The notes: a model not told the origin generated them from the sequence alone. DNA of 64,000 nt from Cryobacterium arcticum (GCF_001679725.1 NZ_CP016282.1:2418001-2482000), one strand, 5' to 3'; numbered from the stretch's first letter, positions 18,701 through 27,243 are shown. A program made the numbers and translations.

Positions 18701-19582
18701 CTACTGCGGATTCGCGTCGCGCGGGCGCGTGTCTTCGAGGTGCTCGTGCAAGCCGCTCGAGCGCTCCCGGGTCACCCCGGAGTCCTGACCGGGGTCACCC
18801 CAGGTGGATTCCACGATCACCACGGTGACGTTGTCCCTGCCGCCCTTGGCCAGGGCCGCCGCGACGAGAACGTCGGCCAACGAGCCGAGGTCTTCGGGTA
18901 CGGTGTGCGAGGCCAGGAGCGCGGCGATCTCGCCCACGCTCAGTTCCTTGGTCAGGCCGTCGGAGCAGATCAGGAAGCTGTGGCGTCCCGTCGCGGGCAG
19001 CAGCCAGACATCCGCGTCGACGAACTCGTCGGCGCCGATGGCACGGGTGATGACGTTACGGTCCGGATGTTTCTCGGCATCCGTCGCCTTGATCAGGCCG
19101 GCGTCGACCATCTCCTGCACGGCCGAGTGGTCCACGCTGAGCTGCTCGAGTGTGCGGCCGTCCCAGGTGTAGATGCGGGAGTCGCCGATGTTGAACGCCA
19201 TCCAGTGGAAGCCGACGTCGTCGCCGGCGTCCACGAAAGCCACTCCGGCCAGGGTCGTGCCGCTGACGGCGGTGCCGAAGTCATCGGCCGAGCTGAGGTC
19301 ACGAACGGCGTCGTTCGAGGAGTGGATGGCATCCAGGATGCGTTCGGGGGTGGAGGGGATGTCTTGTTCGATGTGTTCGACGAAGACCCGGATGACGGTT
19401 TGGCTGGCGGCGTCTCCGTGGGCGTGGCCGCCCATGCCGTCTGCGACGAAGAAGACCGGCGACTGGGCCAGGTAGCTGTCCTCGTTCACCTTGCGCACCC
19501 GGCCGACATCGCTGCCGGCGCTGAAGCTGAACTGCACACTCGAGTCCCCGAGAGTGATCGCACTCTCGCCATTCACCGCCAT
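18701..19582 (-). CDS. PP2C-type Ser/Thr phosphatase (PstP-like)
   Basis: The ATG at 19582 is preferred to the GTG two codons upstream because TGGAG lies about six bases before it. PPM motifs are intact: VRKVNEDS, FFVADGMGGHAHGDAAS, GDSRIY, SDGLT and GRDNVTVVIV, which supply the metal-binding Asp residues. At 293 aa it is a soluble catalytic domain without the membrane tail of mycobacterial PstP. It heads the operon and should reverse phosphorylation by the kinase two genes down. Confidence 0.95.
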   Translation of the reverse strand: MAVNGESAITLGDSSVQFSFSAGSDVGRVRKVNEDSYLAQSPVFFVADGMGGHAHGDAASQTVIRVFVEHIEQDIPSTPERILDAIHSSNDAVRDLSSADDFGTAVSGTTLAGVAFVDAGDDVGFHWMAFNIGDSRIYTWDGRTLEQLSVDHSAVQEMVDAGLIKATDAEKHPDRNVITRAIGADEFVDADVWLLPATGRHSFLICSDGLTKELSVGEIAALLASHTVPEDLGSLADVLVAAALAKGGRDNVTVVIVESTWGDPGQDSGVTRERSSGLHEHLEDTRPRDANPQ

Positions 19583-19727
19583 GTGCACTCCACGAATCGC
19601 GTCCTTGCTCCGAGCGAGCGCTCCACCCCGTCCGGGGGAAGTGGAGCTACCACCGTACCAATACCATCGGTCGGATCAGACGCACGCTGACCGGGAGATT
19701 CCCGGCCGTGGCGCCTGGGCCGCGCGG

Positions 19728-20753
19728 TCACTCGCCGGTCGGCCCGCCGAGCTCTTGGCTGACACTCGCGCCGGCTCGGCGCGCGTCCCGCCGGGTCTTG
19801 ACGAGACTGGCGACGGTGGCCACGGCCATCGACACGATGATCACGGCAAGTGAGGTCCAGGTGTCGATCTCGGGCGCCCACTCGAAGCCCTCGCCGCCGT
19901 TGAGGAAGGGGACCTCGTTGGTGTGCAGGGCGTGGAAGACGAGCTTGACGCCGATGAAGAACAGGATGAAGGCGATGCCGTACTTGAGGTATTCGAGGCG
20001 TTCGAGCAGGCCGCCGAGCAGGAAGTACAGCTGACGCAGGCCCATCAGGGCGAAGACGTTGGCCGTGAAGACGATGAACGGGCTCTGGGTGATACCGAAG
20101 ATCGCCGGGATCGAGTCGAGGGCGAAGATCAGGTCGGTGGTGCCGATGGCGATCAGCACGATCAGCATGGGGGTGAAGAGCTTGCGGCCGTCGATCGTGG
20201 TGCGGATCTTCGAGCCGTCGAAGCTGGGCGAGATGCGGATGTGGCGGCGCAGGTAGCGCACCAGGCCGTTCTCGGCGTCGTCGTCGCCGCCTTCCTTGGC
20301 GAAGGCCTGGTGGATGGCCGTGTAGAGCAGGAAAGCACCGAAGATGTAGAAGATCCAGCTGAAGTTCTCGATCAGCTGGGCGCCGAGCAGGATGAAGATA
20401 CCGCGCAGTACGAGGGCGATGATGATGCCCACCATCAGCACTTCCTGCTGGTATTTCCGCGGCACGGAGAACCTCGCCATGATGATGACGAAGACGAACA
20501 GGTTGTCGATCGACAGGCTGTACTCGGTGAGCCAGCCGGCCAGGAACTGCCCGGCATGTTCGCCGCCGCCGAAGATCAGCATCAACAGGGCGAAGACCAG
20601 CGCCAGGCCCACGTAGAACACCACCCAGAGGGTCGCTTCCCGAACCGATGGGACATGCGGGCGCTTGTAGACGATCAGCAGGTCGGCGACGAGGATCAGC
20701 GTCAGGATGACCAGCGAGGCCACCTCGAACACAATGGGCAGCTCAAGATTCAC
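19728..20753 (-). CDS. TerC/Alx-family membrane transporter
   Basis: I place the start at GTG 20753-20751 (protein VNLELPIVFEV…, 341 aa), not at the upstream in-frame start near 20879, because the upstream sequence is a riboswitch. The protein has about nine hydrophobic helices and the family's acidic motifs (SLSIDNLFVFVIIM, FALDSIPAIFGI) that coordinate metal in TerC/Alx proteins. TerC/Alx homologues under this riboswitch take part in manganese export or in supplying Mn2+ to exoenzymes. The ribosome site is GAAAGG, ten bases upstream. Confidence 0.93.
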   Translation of the reverse strand: MNLELPIVFEVASLVILTLILVADLLIVYKRPHVPSVREATLWVVFYVGLALVFALLMLIFGGGEHAGQFLAGWLTEYSLSIDNLFVFVIIMARFSVPRKYQQEVLMVGIIIALVLRGIFILLGAQLIENFSWIFYIFGAFLLYTAIHQAFAKEGGDDDAENGLVRYLRRHIRISPSFDGSKIRTTIDGRKLFTPMLIVLIAIGTTDLIFALDSIPAIFGITQSPFIVFTANVFALMGLRQLYFLLGGLLERLEYLKYGIAFILFFIGVKLVFHALHTNEVPFLNGGEGFEWAPEIDTWTSLAVIIVSMAVATVASLVKTRRDARRAGASVSQELGGPTGE

Positions 20754-20800
20754 GAAAAAGGGGCCTTTCAGAACGCGGCGGGTGCTGGAGTCAGCGATAA

Positions 20801-20930
20801 CCCGAAAGTCTCTCCCGTACCGGATGCCCGGTACCACCGCGGCCGGGACCGCCTCAGAGCGGTCCGTGTTGACGACCACGGCATAGGGCCCGCCCGAAGG
20901 GAGCCCACAGGGATACTCCCCTTCGACCCT
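20801..20930 (-). promoter_or_regulatory. yybP-ykoY (Mn2+) riboswitch
   Basis: The transcript carries the hallmark 5' strand AAGGGGAGUA (20922-20913), the CGUCAACA segment and the closing GAGACUUUC. P1 forms between CGAAG and UUUCG. The 3' strand of P1 (CUUUCGG, 20808-20802) can instead pair over seven bases with CUGAAAG (20771-20765), which overlaps the ribosome site of terC. Ligand binding would therefore free the ribosome site, giving a translational ON switch. A -10-like TAAGAT lies at 20939-20934. The family binds Mn2+ and controls terC/alx and mntP genes, consistent with the gene here. Confidence 0.88.
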
Positions 20931-21023
20931 CCGATCTTACTCGCGTGGACCCGCAGCGGCTCGTCCCGCCGGTCAACCGGTCGAGGGATGGCCGGGCTCT
21001 GGGACCGGCGCTAGTGTCTGGGC

Positions 21024-21317
21024 ATGAACAGTGACGAATTACGGCAATTCGCAACCAGGAGGCTCAAGGCGCGCCGCGACTTCTGGAACTATTGCGGCGT
21101 ATGGCTGGGCGTCTCGATCATCGTCGTCGCCATCTGGCTTCTAGCCACCCCTGGCGCCTACTTCTGGCCTATCTTCCCGATCGGCGGTATGGGTATCGCC
21201 GCTTTTTTCATCGGCTTGGACGCCTACGGCCCCAACCGGAGATTCATCACGGAAGAGGACATCGACAACGAGGTGGCCCGAATCACCCGCTCGAACCCGC
21301 GCGGCGGGGGGAACTGA
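21024..21317 (+). CDS. 2TM domain protein
   Basis: This 97 aa protein has two hydrophobic helices at ~29-45 (VSIIVVAIWLLATPG) and ~48-66, and basic N-terminal and charged C-terminal tails. It matches the small 2TM-domain family, found alone or fused to histidine kinases. It is divergent from the terC unit. Function unknown. Confidence 0.8.
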   Translation: MNSDELRQFATRRLKARRDFWNYCGVWLGVSIIVVAIWLLATPGAYFWPIFPIGGMGIAAFFIGLDAYGPNRRFITEEDIDNEVARITRSNPRGGGN

Positions 21318-21409
21318 CCGCCCGCCCACACGACAGAACCGGCCACCCCGTGGGGCGGCCGGCCGATACTGCTGTGGTGCTGGATGCTGTGTCGCTGGAG
21401 TGCTGGTCC

Positions 21410-21970
21410 CTAGACGAGCCAGGTGTACTTCTGCACGATCGGCAGGGACTTCCAGGTCTTGCCGAAGCCCCAGGTGTCGCCGGCGGCGAAGACCGCGACC
21501 ACGATCAGGGCCAGCGCGTAGATGATGTGGTAGTCGACGAGCGGGTTGGTGGAGGCGGCGCCGGCGGTGAAGGGCCATTCGGCCAGGTACATGAAGACCA
21601 TGATGAGGCTGCCGGCTACCGCGCTGATGCGCAGGCCCACGCCGAGCATGACGGCAAGGCCCACCGCGATCATGCCGAGCATGAAGAGGAAGTCCACCAG
21701 CGGGCTGGCAATGCCCACGAAGAACGGCTGGAGCGGTCCGGTGACACCGGGGCTGTTGAGGAAGCCCTGGGCCGGGGTTCCACCGTTCAGCCAGGCGCGC
21801 TCCGACGGGGTGGAGAAGCCCAGGCCGAAGGTCTTGTCGAGGAAGGCCCACAGGAAGATGAATCCCGTGGCCAGACGCAGCACCGCGAGGGTACGACGCT
21901 GGAGCAGGGTGGTGCCGGTCGTCGCGGCGGGGGCGGTAACCGCGGCCCCGCGGGTGGTCGTGCTGGCCAT
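21410..21970 (-). CDS. DoxX-family membrane protein
   Basis: The start is at ATG 21970 (MASTTTRG), with GAAGGA about ten bases upstream; a longer in-frame extension is less likely. The 186 aa protein has four to five hydrophobic helices and the DoxX/DoxD-type pattern (AVLRLATGFIFLWAFLDKTF, then a helical hairpin around FLFMLGMIAVGLAVML). The family includes thiosulfate:quinone oxidoreductase subunits and redox-related membrane proteins; the substrate cannot be told from sequence. It is a single-gene unit downstream of tRNA-Glu. Confidence 0.85.
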   Translation of the reverse strand: MASTTTRGAAVTAPAATTGTTLLQRRTLAVLRLATGFIFLWAFLDKTFGLGFSTPSERAWLNGGTPAQGFLNSPGVTGPLQPFFVGIASPLVDFLFMLGMIAVGLAVMLGVGLRISAVAGSLIMVFMYLAEWPFTAGAASTNPLVDYHIIYALALIVVAVFAAGDTWGFGKTWKSLPIVQKYTWLV

Positions 21971-22088
21971 GGGATGGTGTCCTTCGAGTTGTATCGGGAT
22001 GCCGGTGCCGTCTGACACTGGACTGTGAGTTCTAGACTCCCAGCCATTTTTCAGCAACGACAGGGTCGAACGTCCCGCTTCCGGATAC

Positions 22089-22126
22089 AAAAAAGGCCCG
22101 GCCTCCTTCGAAGAAGGAGACCGGGC
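22089..22126 (-). terminator. Rho-independent terminator after tRNA-Glu
   Basis: The stem GCCCGG–CTCCTTC pairs with GAAGGAG–CCGGGC with one mismatch and a GAA loop. Read on the minus strand it is followed by six U. It ends the tRNA-Glu transcript and lies upstream of the DoxX gene. Confidence 0.93.
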
Positions 22127-22131
22127 GTTTG

Positions 22132-22204
22132 TGACCCCAACCGGATTCGAACCGGTGTTACCGCCGTGAGAGGGCGGTGTCCTAGGCCGCTAAACGATGG
22201 GGCC
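22132..22204 (-). tRNA. tRNA-Glu (anticodon CTC)
   Basis: This 73-nt cloverleaf has acceptor stem GGCCCCA/UGGGGUC, anticodon loop CUCUCAC with a five-base-pair CCGCC/GGCGG stem, T-loop UUCGAAU and discriminator A. CCA is not encoded. A U-rich terminator follows. Confidence 0.97.
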
Positions 22205-22221
22205 GTTTTTGCAACTTCACG

Positions 22222-22251
22222 AGTATGCCACAGCCTGGATACTCAGTTCAA
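22222..22251 (-). promoter_or_regulatory. Candidate promoter of tRNA-Glu
   Basis: The minus strand has TTGAAC (-35, 22251-22246) and CATACT (-10, 22227-22222) separated by 18 bases, about 18 bases upstream of the mature tRNA 5' end. Confidence 0.6.
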
Positions 22252-22394
22252 ATCGAGTGCCGTGTCCGCGCGTCGCGCCGCGCACGTGCGGAGCATCCGC
22301 GGGGCCTGTCAGAGTGCTGCATGGGACTGCGGGTGCTCACAGGAAGCGCGTGTCGCGCGTTGTCCGCACCCCCGTTTGGGTATTAGCTCGGAAC

Positions 22395-23033
22395 ATGAAG
22401 TTGACCAAACTGGAGCACGCCGCACTCGTCCTCGAAGCCTCCGGGCAGAAGCTGTTCATCGATCCGGGCTCGTTCACCACAGCGCTGACCGAAACGGCCA
22501 ATGCGGCGGCCGTCGTGATCACGCACGAGCACGCCGATCATTGGACGCCCGAGCAGTTGAACCGGGTGATCGCCATGAACCCGGGCGTTCCCATCTACGG
22601 CCCGGCCGGCGTGGCCGCCGCCGCCGGTGATATCGCCGTGACGGTCGTCTCCGCCGGCGACACCATCGAGGCAGGTCCGTTCACGCTCCGATTCTTCGGT
22701 GAGAAGCACGCCGTCATCCACTCGTCGATTCCGGTGATCGACAATGTGGGCGTGCTCGTCAACGATGAGCTGTTCTACCCGGGTGACTCGTTCACGATTC
22801 CGGAGGATGTGAAGGTCAAGACGCTGGCCGTTCCGGCCGGTGCGCCGTGGTTGAAGATCGCCGAGGTCATCGACTACGTGCTGGCGGTCAAGCCGCTGCG
22901 GAGCTTCCCCACCCATGAGATGGGCTTGTCGCGAAGCGGCAAGGACCTGGCCAACTCCCGGATCAAGGCGGCCACCGAGCAGAACGGCGGCACCTTCTTC
23001 CCGCTCGAACCGCACGAATCGCTCGACCTGTAA
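22395..23033 (+). CDS. MBL-fold metal-dependent hydrolase
   Basis: The start MKLTKLEHAALV (ATG 22395) gives 212 aa. An upstream in-frame extension would run into the tRNA-Glu gene and is rejected. The metallo-beta-lactamase signature HEHADHW at ~39-45 supplies metal ligands, and further ligands are likely in YPGDSF and the C-terminal THEMG. It is similar to the UlaG-like/beta-lactamase-superfamily-2 group. Substrate unknown. The YCII-domain gene follows 68 bases later. Confidence 0.9.
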   Translation: MKLTKLEHAALVLEASGQKLFIDPGSFTTALTETANAAAVVITHEHADHWTPEQLNRVIAMNPGVPIYGPAGVAAAAGDIAVTVVSAGDTIEAGPFTLRFFGEKHAVIHSSIPVIDNVGVLVNDELFYPGDSFTIPEDVKVKTLAVPAGAPWLKIAEVIDYVLAVKPLRSFPTHEMGLSRSGKDLANSRIKAATEQNGGTFFPLEPHESLDL

Positions 23034-23101
23034 CAGCTCCACCCGCAACACGCACTCTCACCACGCACCGCCTGACCGCCGTAAGGATCGAAGGAGATCT
23101 C

Positions 23102-23476
23102 ATGCGCTTCTCGTTGCTCATCATCAAGGCCGAGAGCGGGGAGGGTGACGTCTCCGAGGAGGAGCTGCCGCCGTTCCGCGAGCTGTTCGACGCCTACGCC
23201 GCGTCGCTGCAGGAGTCCGGTGCGCTGATTGCGGCGGACATCTTCCGGCCCGCCGCGGAGTCCACCACGGTGACCCTCCGCGGCGGCAGCCGCCAGGTGC
23301 AGGACGGCCCCTACCTCGACGCGGTCGAGACACTCTCGGGCTGCTTCGTGATCGACGTACCGAATCGGGCCGCCGCGCTGGCCTGGGCCGAGAAGTGCCC
23401 GGCGGCCCTCTACGCCGTGGTCGAGGTGCGCCAGGCCGCGGTGTCGTTCCGGGAGGGACGCTGGCGCGAGCACTGA
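23102..23476 (+). CDS. YCII/DGPF-domain protein
   Basis: This 124 aa protein has a strong ribosome site (GAAGGAG). The family core MRFSLLIIKAE … VQDGPYLDAVETLSGCFVID resembles the DGPFAETKE motif, a ferredoxin-like alpha/beta dimer fold. Such proteins often sit near ECF sigma factors, but none is present here. It may be cotranscribed with the MBL hydrolase. No catalytic role is established. Confidence 0.85.
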   Translation: MRFSLLIIKAESGEGDVSEEELPPFRELFDAYAASLQESGALIAADIFRPAAESTTVTLRGGSRQVQDGPYLDAVETLSGCFVIDVPNRAAALAWAEKCPAALYAVVEVRQAAVSFREGRWREH

Positions 23477-23496
23477 ACCGGATACTGAACCCCTGC

Positions 23497-24174
23497 TCAG
23501 TCGGTGTCGGCGCGGCCGTCCGCCGCCCGCGCGAGCAGCGCCGTCACCTCGGCGTCTTCGGTGGGGTCGAAACGGCGGTAGTACTGTCCGACGGCGGCGA
23601 ACCCGAACGGCGCCGCAACGGCGATGACCTCGTCGGCCGCCTCACCTGCGGGTCTCTGAAGTTCTCCCTCCGCCTGGGCGGCGATGACGGGAACGGCCAG
23701 AATCACGCGCTCAGCGCCCAGGTGGCGCGCCACCCGGCACGCCGCGCGGGCGGTGGACCCCGTGGCGACGCCGTCGTCGACGATCAGGGCGGTGCGGCCG
23801 GTCAGGTCCAGCCGGGGCCGACCGCGACGCAGCTCGGCGACGCGCGCATCGAGCACCGCGCGTTCGCGACGTTCGACAGTGCGGATCTGGGCCTCGGTGA
23901 CCTCGGCGAGGGCCAGCACGCGCGGGTTGAGCACCCGCACTCCCTCTTCTCCGATGGCCCCCATCGCGACTTCGGGGTCGAGGGGCAGACCGAGCTTGCG
24001 CACGACGATCACGTCCAGGGGTACGTGCAACGCCCGGGCGACCTCGGCGGCCACGGGCACTCCCCCGCGGGGCAGGCCGAGCACCACGATGTCGCGGCCC
24101 CGGAGGCCCTGGAGGCTCTGGAGGAGCCGGGCCAGTTGCTGGCCGGCATCCGCTCGATCGGCGAAGAGGGTCAT
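23497..24174 (-). CDS. Phosphoribosyltransferase-family protein
   Basis: The start MTLFADRAD at 24174 overlaps the stop of the upstream gene by four bases (ATGA). The 225 aa protein has the type I PRTase fold with the PRPP-loop signature TALIVDDGVATGSTARA. N-terminal motifs (VVLGLPRGGVPVAAEVA, DVIVVRKLGLP) are typical of the large actinobacterial predicted PRTase family. The substrate is unknown. It is a diverged duplicate of the N-terminal half of the gene directly upstream. Confidence 0.88.
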   Translation of the reverse strand: MTLFADRADAGQQLARLLQSLQGLRGRDIVVLGLPRGGVPVAAEVARALHVPLDVIVVRKLGLPLDPEVAMGAIGEEGVRVLNPRVLALAEVTEAQIRTVERRERAVLDARVAELRRGRPRLDLTGRTALIVDDGVATGSTARAACRVARHLGAERVILAVPVIAAQAEGELQRPAGEAADEVIAVAAPFGFAAVGQYYRRFDPTEDAEVTALLARAADGRADTD

Positions 24175-25481
24175 GACAGCAGCTGGCGGGCGAACCACTC
24201 CGCGGCCAGGTCGGCGGCCGCGCCCAGGGTGCCCGGTTCCTGGAAGAGATGTGTGGCCCCGGGCACGACGGCCAGCCGGGTCTCGCAACGGAGGAGTCGC
24301 TGGGCGTCCCGGTTGAGCTCGAGCACCGTGAGGTCGGCGCCGCCGACGATGAGCAGGGTCGGCGCCGTGACCTGCGGCAGCCGGTCGCCGGCCAGGTCAG
24401 GTCGGCCCCCGCGGGACACCACCGCGCCGATCTCGAGATCCGGCTCGCCGGCCGCCCACAGCGCCGCGGCGGCCCCGGTACTGGCGCCGAAGTAACCGAC
24501 GCGGAATCCCGAGGCATCGGCACGGTCGGTCAGCCATCGGGTGACCGCGGCCAGTCGCCGGCCGAGCATCTCGATGTCGAACACGTTGGCGCGGTCGAGT
24601 TCCTCGGCCGGGGTGAGCAGGTCGAAGAGGAGCGTGCCGAGCCCGGCCCTGTACAGCACCTCGGCCACGTACTGATTGCGCGGGCTGTGCCGGCTGCTGC
24701 CACTGCCGTGGGCGAAAAGCACCACAGCGCTCGGGGAGGCGGGCAGGTGCAGGTGGCCGCGCAGCGTCACGTCGGACAGCGGGATATCCAGGTCGGCATC
24801 CGTGTCGGTGCCGAGCAAGGCGTCACGGCCGGACTCGCCGGCCATCCGCCGGTCCGCCTCCTCCAGCAGCCGGGTGACATCGTCATCCTCGGTGGCCGAG
24901 AAGTCGGAGTAGAACTGTCCGACCGCCCAGAACGACTCCGGCGCGTCCACGTAGACGATGTCGTCGGCCCCCGTCAGATTCGGCAGCGTGCTGGCGGCGA
25001 TCACGGGGGCGGCGAGGATCACGCGCTCGGCACCCAGCCGCCGCGCGACGTCGCAGGCCACCTGGGCGGTGGCGCCGGTGGCGACCCCGTCGTCGACGAT
25101 CACCACGGTGCGCCCCCGCAGGTCGATCCGGTCACGGCCGGGCCTGAACCGCGCCACCCGAGCGTCGAGCTCGGTGCGCTCGCGGGCCTCGACGGCCTCA
25201 ACCTCGGCGTCGGTGACGCCGGTGAGCGCCACGATCGATTCGTCGACGAGTTCCTCGCCGCCCTCGCCGATGGCGCCCATCGCGAACTCGGGCTGGAAAG
25301 GCACGCCGAGCTTGCGCACCACGATCACGTCCAGCGGGGCATCCAGGGCCGAGGCGACCGCGAACGCCACCGGCACTCCCCCGCGCGGAATGCCGAGAAC
25401 GACGACGTCCTGGTCGCGCAGGGAGAGCAGCTGCCGGGCCAACAGTCGGCCGGCTTGCACTCGATCAGTGAAGTGCACCAT
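24171..25481 (-). CDS. Phosphoribosyltransferase fused to an alpha/beta hydrolase
   Basis: The start MVHFTDRVQ at 25481 gives 436 aa. Residues ~1-215 are a PRTase domain (VVLGIPRGGVPVA, VVIVDDGVATGATA). Residues ~220-436 are a dienelactone-hydrolase-like alpha/beta hydrolase with nucleophile elbow GASTG, an Asp in GGADLTVLE and a His in PGATHLF. The fusion is known in actinobacteria but its chemistry is not. The overlap with a second PRTase gene suggests the products work together. Confidence 0.88.
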   Translation of the reverse strand: MVHFTDRVQAGRLLARQLLSLRDQDVVVLGIPRGGVPVAFAVASALDAPLDVIVVRKLGVPFQPEFAMGAIGEGGEELVDESIVALTGVTDAEVEAVEARERTELDARVARFRPGRDRIDLRGRTVVIVDDGVATGATAQVACDVARRLGAERVILAAPVIAASTLPNLTGADDIVYVDAPESFWAVGQFYSDFSATEDDDVTRLLEEADRRMAGESGRDALLGTDTDADLDIPLSDVTLRGHLHLPASPSAVVLFAHGSGSSRHSPRNQYVAEVLYRAGLGTLLFDLLTPAEELDRANVFDIEMLGRRLAAVTRWLTDRADASGFRVGYFGASTGAAAALWAAGEPDLEIGAVVSRGGRPDLAGDRLPQVTAPTLLIVGGADLTVLELNRDAQRLLRCETRLAVVPGATHLFQEPGTLGAAADLAAEWFARQLLS

Positions 25482-25753
25482 CCGGCCATGATCACCCCGT
25501 CCCCGGCCGACCGCTAGTCGCTCGAGGTGGCGCCCGTGCAACGAGGTCCCCTTTTGCGCCGACAGCGGTGGCAGCCCCTCCCCTGGTACCGTGACGCATC
25601 GACAGTCGGTCCCTCAAGAGAGGAAGACCTCCGTTCCTGACGGTTGTGACCGATGAAACACCTCCTGACGCTCCGCTTCGGTCGAGGCGTCCGCGTCAGG
25701 TTGCCGTCATCCTCGGCGGGTTCGTGTCGACAAGGCAGGGAACCGGTACGACC

Positions 25754-26077
25754 ATGAAGAGAATTTCGTATTGCGGAGATTCGTTCCTGACCACGGATGG
25801 GGCCGCGGATGCGCTCCTTGAGCTGGTCGTCACCTTCCCGACCGACCACGACTCGGAGCTGCTCGATCTGCCGGCGGTCAACAGTGCCGGTGACGAGATG
25901 GTCGTACGGGTCGTGGTGGGACCCCGTAGCGAGCTGATCAGCGTGCCGGAAGAATCCGTGGCGGGAGAACCGGACACCGTCAAGACCGTCGCCTACCTGC
26001 GTGGTCGCATGCGCACGCTGGCGGCTCCCCGTGATCTGACGTACTCGGAGGCATCGGCGTTCGCCGAATACGGCTGA
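25754..26077 (+). CDS. Small protein of unknown function
   Basis: The start MKRISYCGDSFLTT at 25754 gives 107 aa; a 36-residue upstream extension is compositionally unlike it. The sequence is mixed alpha/beta with acidic and hydrophobic segments (ALLELVVTFPTDHDSELLDL, EMVVRVVVGPRSELI), and has no signal or membrane segment. Several short genes in Microbacteriaceae resemble this size and composition, but I cannot assign a family. It stands alone before the iron operon. Confidence 0.65.
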   Translation: MKRISYCGDSFLTTDGAADALLELVVTFPTDHDSELLDLPAVNSAGDEMVVRVVVGPRSELISVPEESVAGEPDTVKTVAYLRGRMRTLAAPRDLTYSEASAFAEYG

Positions 26078-26136
26078 ACCGTGGGAACGCTCTCGTCGGC
26101 GGACTGATGCCACCGGGAGTCCGGGCGTGGAGCGAG

Positions 26137-26155
26137 TTAGGGTAGGCTTCCCTAC
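26137..26155. promoter_or_regulatory. DtxR/IdeR-type iron box
   Basis: TTAGGGTAGGCTTCCCTAC matches the DtxR/IdeR consensus TTAGGTTAGGCTAACCTAA at 15 of 19 positions. It keeps the dyad (TAGGG…CCCTA). It lies 33 bases upstream of the Fe3+ binding-protein start. Confidence 0.85.
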
Positions 26156-26187
26156 TGTTCGTTTTTCGCTCTTCCAGCTAGGGACCC

Positions 26188-27243
26188 ATGAGAATTCAGC
26201 CTTCCACGATCGTCGCCGTCGCCGCAGCCACCTCAGTTCTTGTGGCCTTGTCCGGATGCGCCACATCCGCCGGAACCACGCCCTCGACGTCGGCCGCCGG
26301 CGATTCGCTGGCCGGCTCGAGCCTGACGGTCTATAACGCTCAGCACGAGGAATTGACCCAGGAATGGGCCGACGAATTCGGCGCCGAGACCGGGGTCACC
26401 ATCACTCTCCGGAACGGTTCGGACTCCGAGCTCGGCAACCAGATCATCGCCGAGGGCGCAGCGTCCCCGGCCGATGTGTTCCTCACCGAGAACTCGCCCG
26501 CGATGTCGCTCGTCGACAATGCCGGCCTGTTCACCGATCTGGACGCCGACGTGCTCGACCAGGTGCCGGATGCCTACAAGCCCTCCACCGGAACATGGAC
26601 CGGGATCGCCGCACGCTCGACCGTCGTGGTGTACAATCCGGCGCTGATCACCGAAGCGGAGTTGCCGGCATCGCTGGAGGACCTTGCCGACCCGGCGTGG
26701 AAGGGTCGATGGGCCGCGTCGCCCAGCGGTGCCGACTTCCAGGCCATCGTGTCGGCGATGCTCGAGTTGAAGGGCGCCGACGCCACGTCGGAGTGGCTCA
26801 CGGCGATGAAGGCGAACTCGGTGGAGTACAAGGGCAACAGCACGGTGATGAAGGCGGTCAACGCAGGCGAGATCCCGCTGGGCGTGATCTACCACTACTA
26901 CTGGTACATCGACCAGGCCGGAACGAAGGAGAACAGCGCGAACACGGCGCTGCACTACTTCAAGAACGAGGACCCGGGAGCGTTCGTCAGCGTGTCCGGC
27001 GGCGGCGTTCTCGCGTCGAGCAAGAACCAGGCAGCGGCGCAGGCCTTTCTGAAGTTCATCACAGGAAAGACCGGCCAGGGCATTCTGCAGACCGGCACGA
27101 GTTTCGAGTACCCGGTTGCCAGCGACGTGACGCCGAACCCGGCGTTGCCCGCGCTGGACACCCTGGACGCCCCCCTGGTGGACCCGGCCACGCTGAACAG
27201 CACCAAGGTGACCGACCTGATGACCGAAGCCGGGATCCTCTAA
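26188..27243 (+). CDS. Fe3+ ABC transporter substrate-binding lipoprotein
   Basis: This 351 aa protein has a lipoprotein signal with lipobox LSGC (Cys ~24). The mature domain is the FbpA/FutA-type periplasmic fold: LTVYNAQHEELTQEWADEF at the start, GNSTVMKAVNAGEIPLGVI, and the paired tyrosines in IYHYYWY that ligate Fe3+ in this family. It is followed 32 bases later by the permease and then the ATPase. The upstream iron box implies repression by iron through a DtxR/IdeR regulator. Confidence 0.93.
   Translation: MRIQPSTIVAVAAATSVLVALSGCATSAGTTPSTSAAGDSLAGSSLTVYNAQHEELTQEWADEFGAETGVTITLRNGSDSELGNQIIAEGAASPADVFLTENSPAMSLVDNAGLFTDLDADVLDQVPDAYKPSTGTWTGIAARSTVVVYNPALITEAELPASLEDLADPAWKGRWAASPSGADFQAIVSAMLELKGADATSEWLTAMKANSVEYKGNSTVMKAVNAGEIPLGVIYHYYWYIDQAGTKENSANTALHYFKNEDPGAFVSVSGGGVLASSKNQAAAQAFLKFITGKTGQGILQTGTSFEYPVASDVTPNPALPALDTLDAPLVDPATLNSTKVTDLMTEAGIL

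Noticed and set aside
20754..20879. 42-residue N-terminal extension of TerC
   Set aside because: The segment is the yybP-ykoY aptamer and its expression platform, and the GTG at 20753 has its own ribosome site.
22197..22394. 66-residue upstream extension of the MBL hydrolase
   Set aside because: It begins inside tRNA-Glu and its promoter, is not hydrolase-like, and the ATG at 22395 starts the conserved fold.
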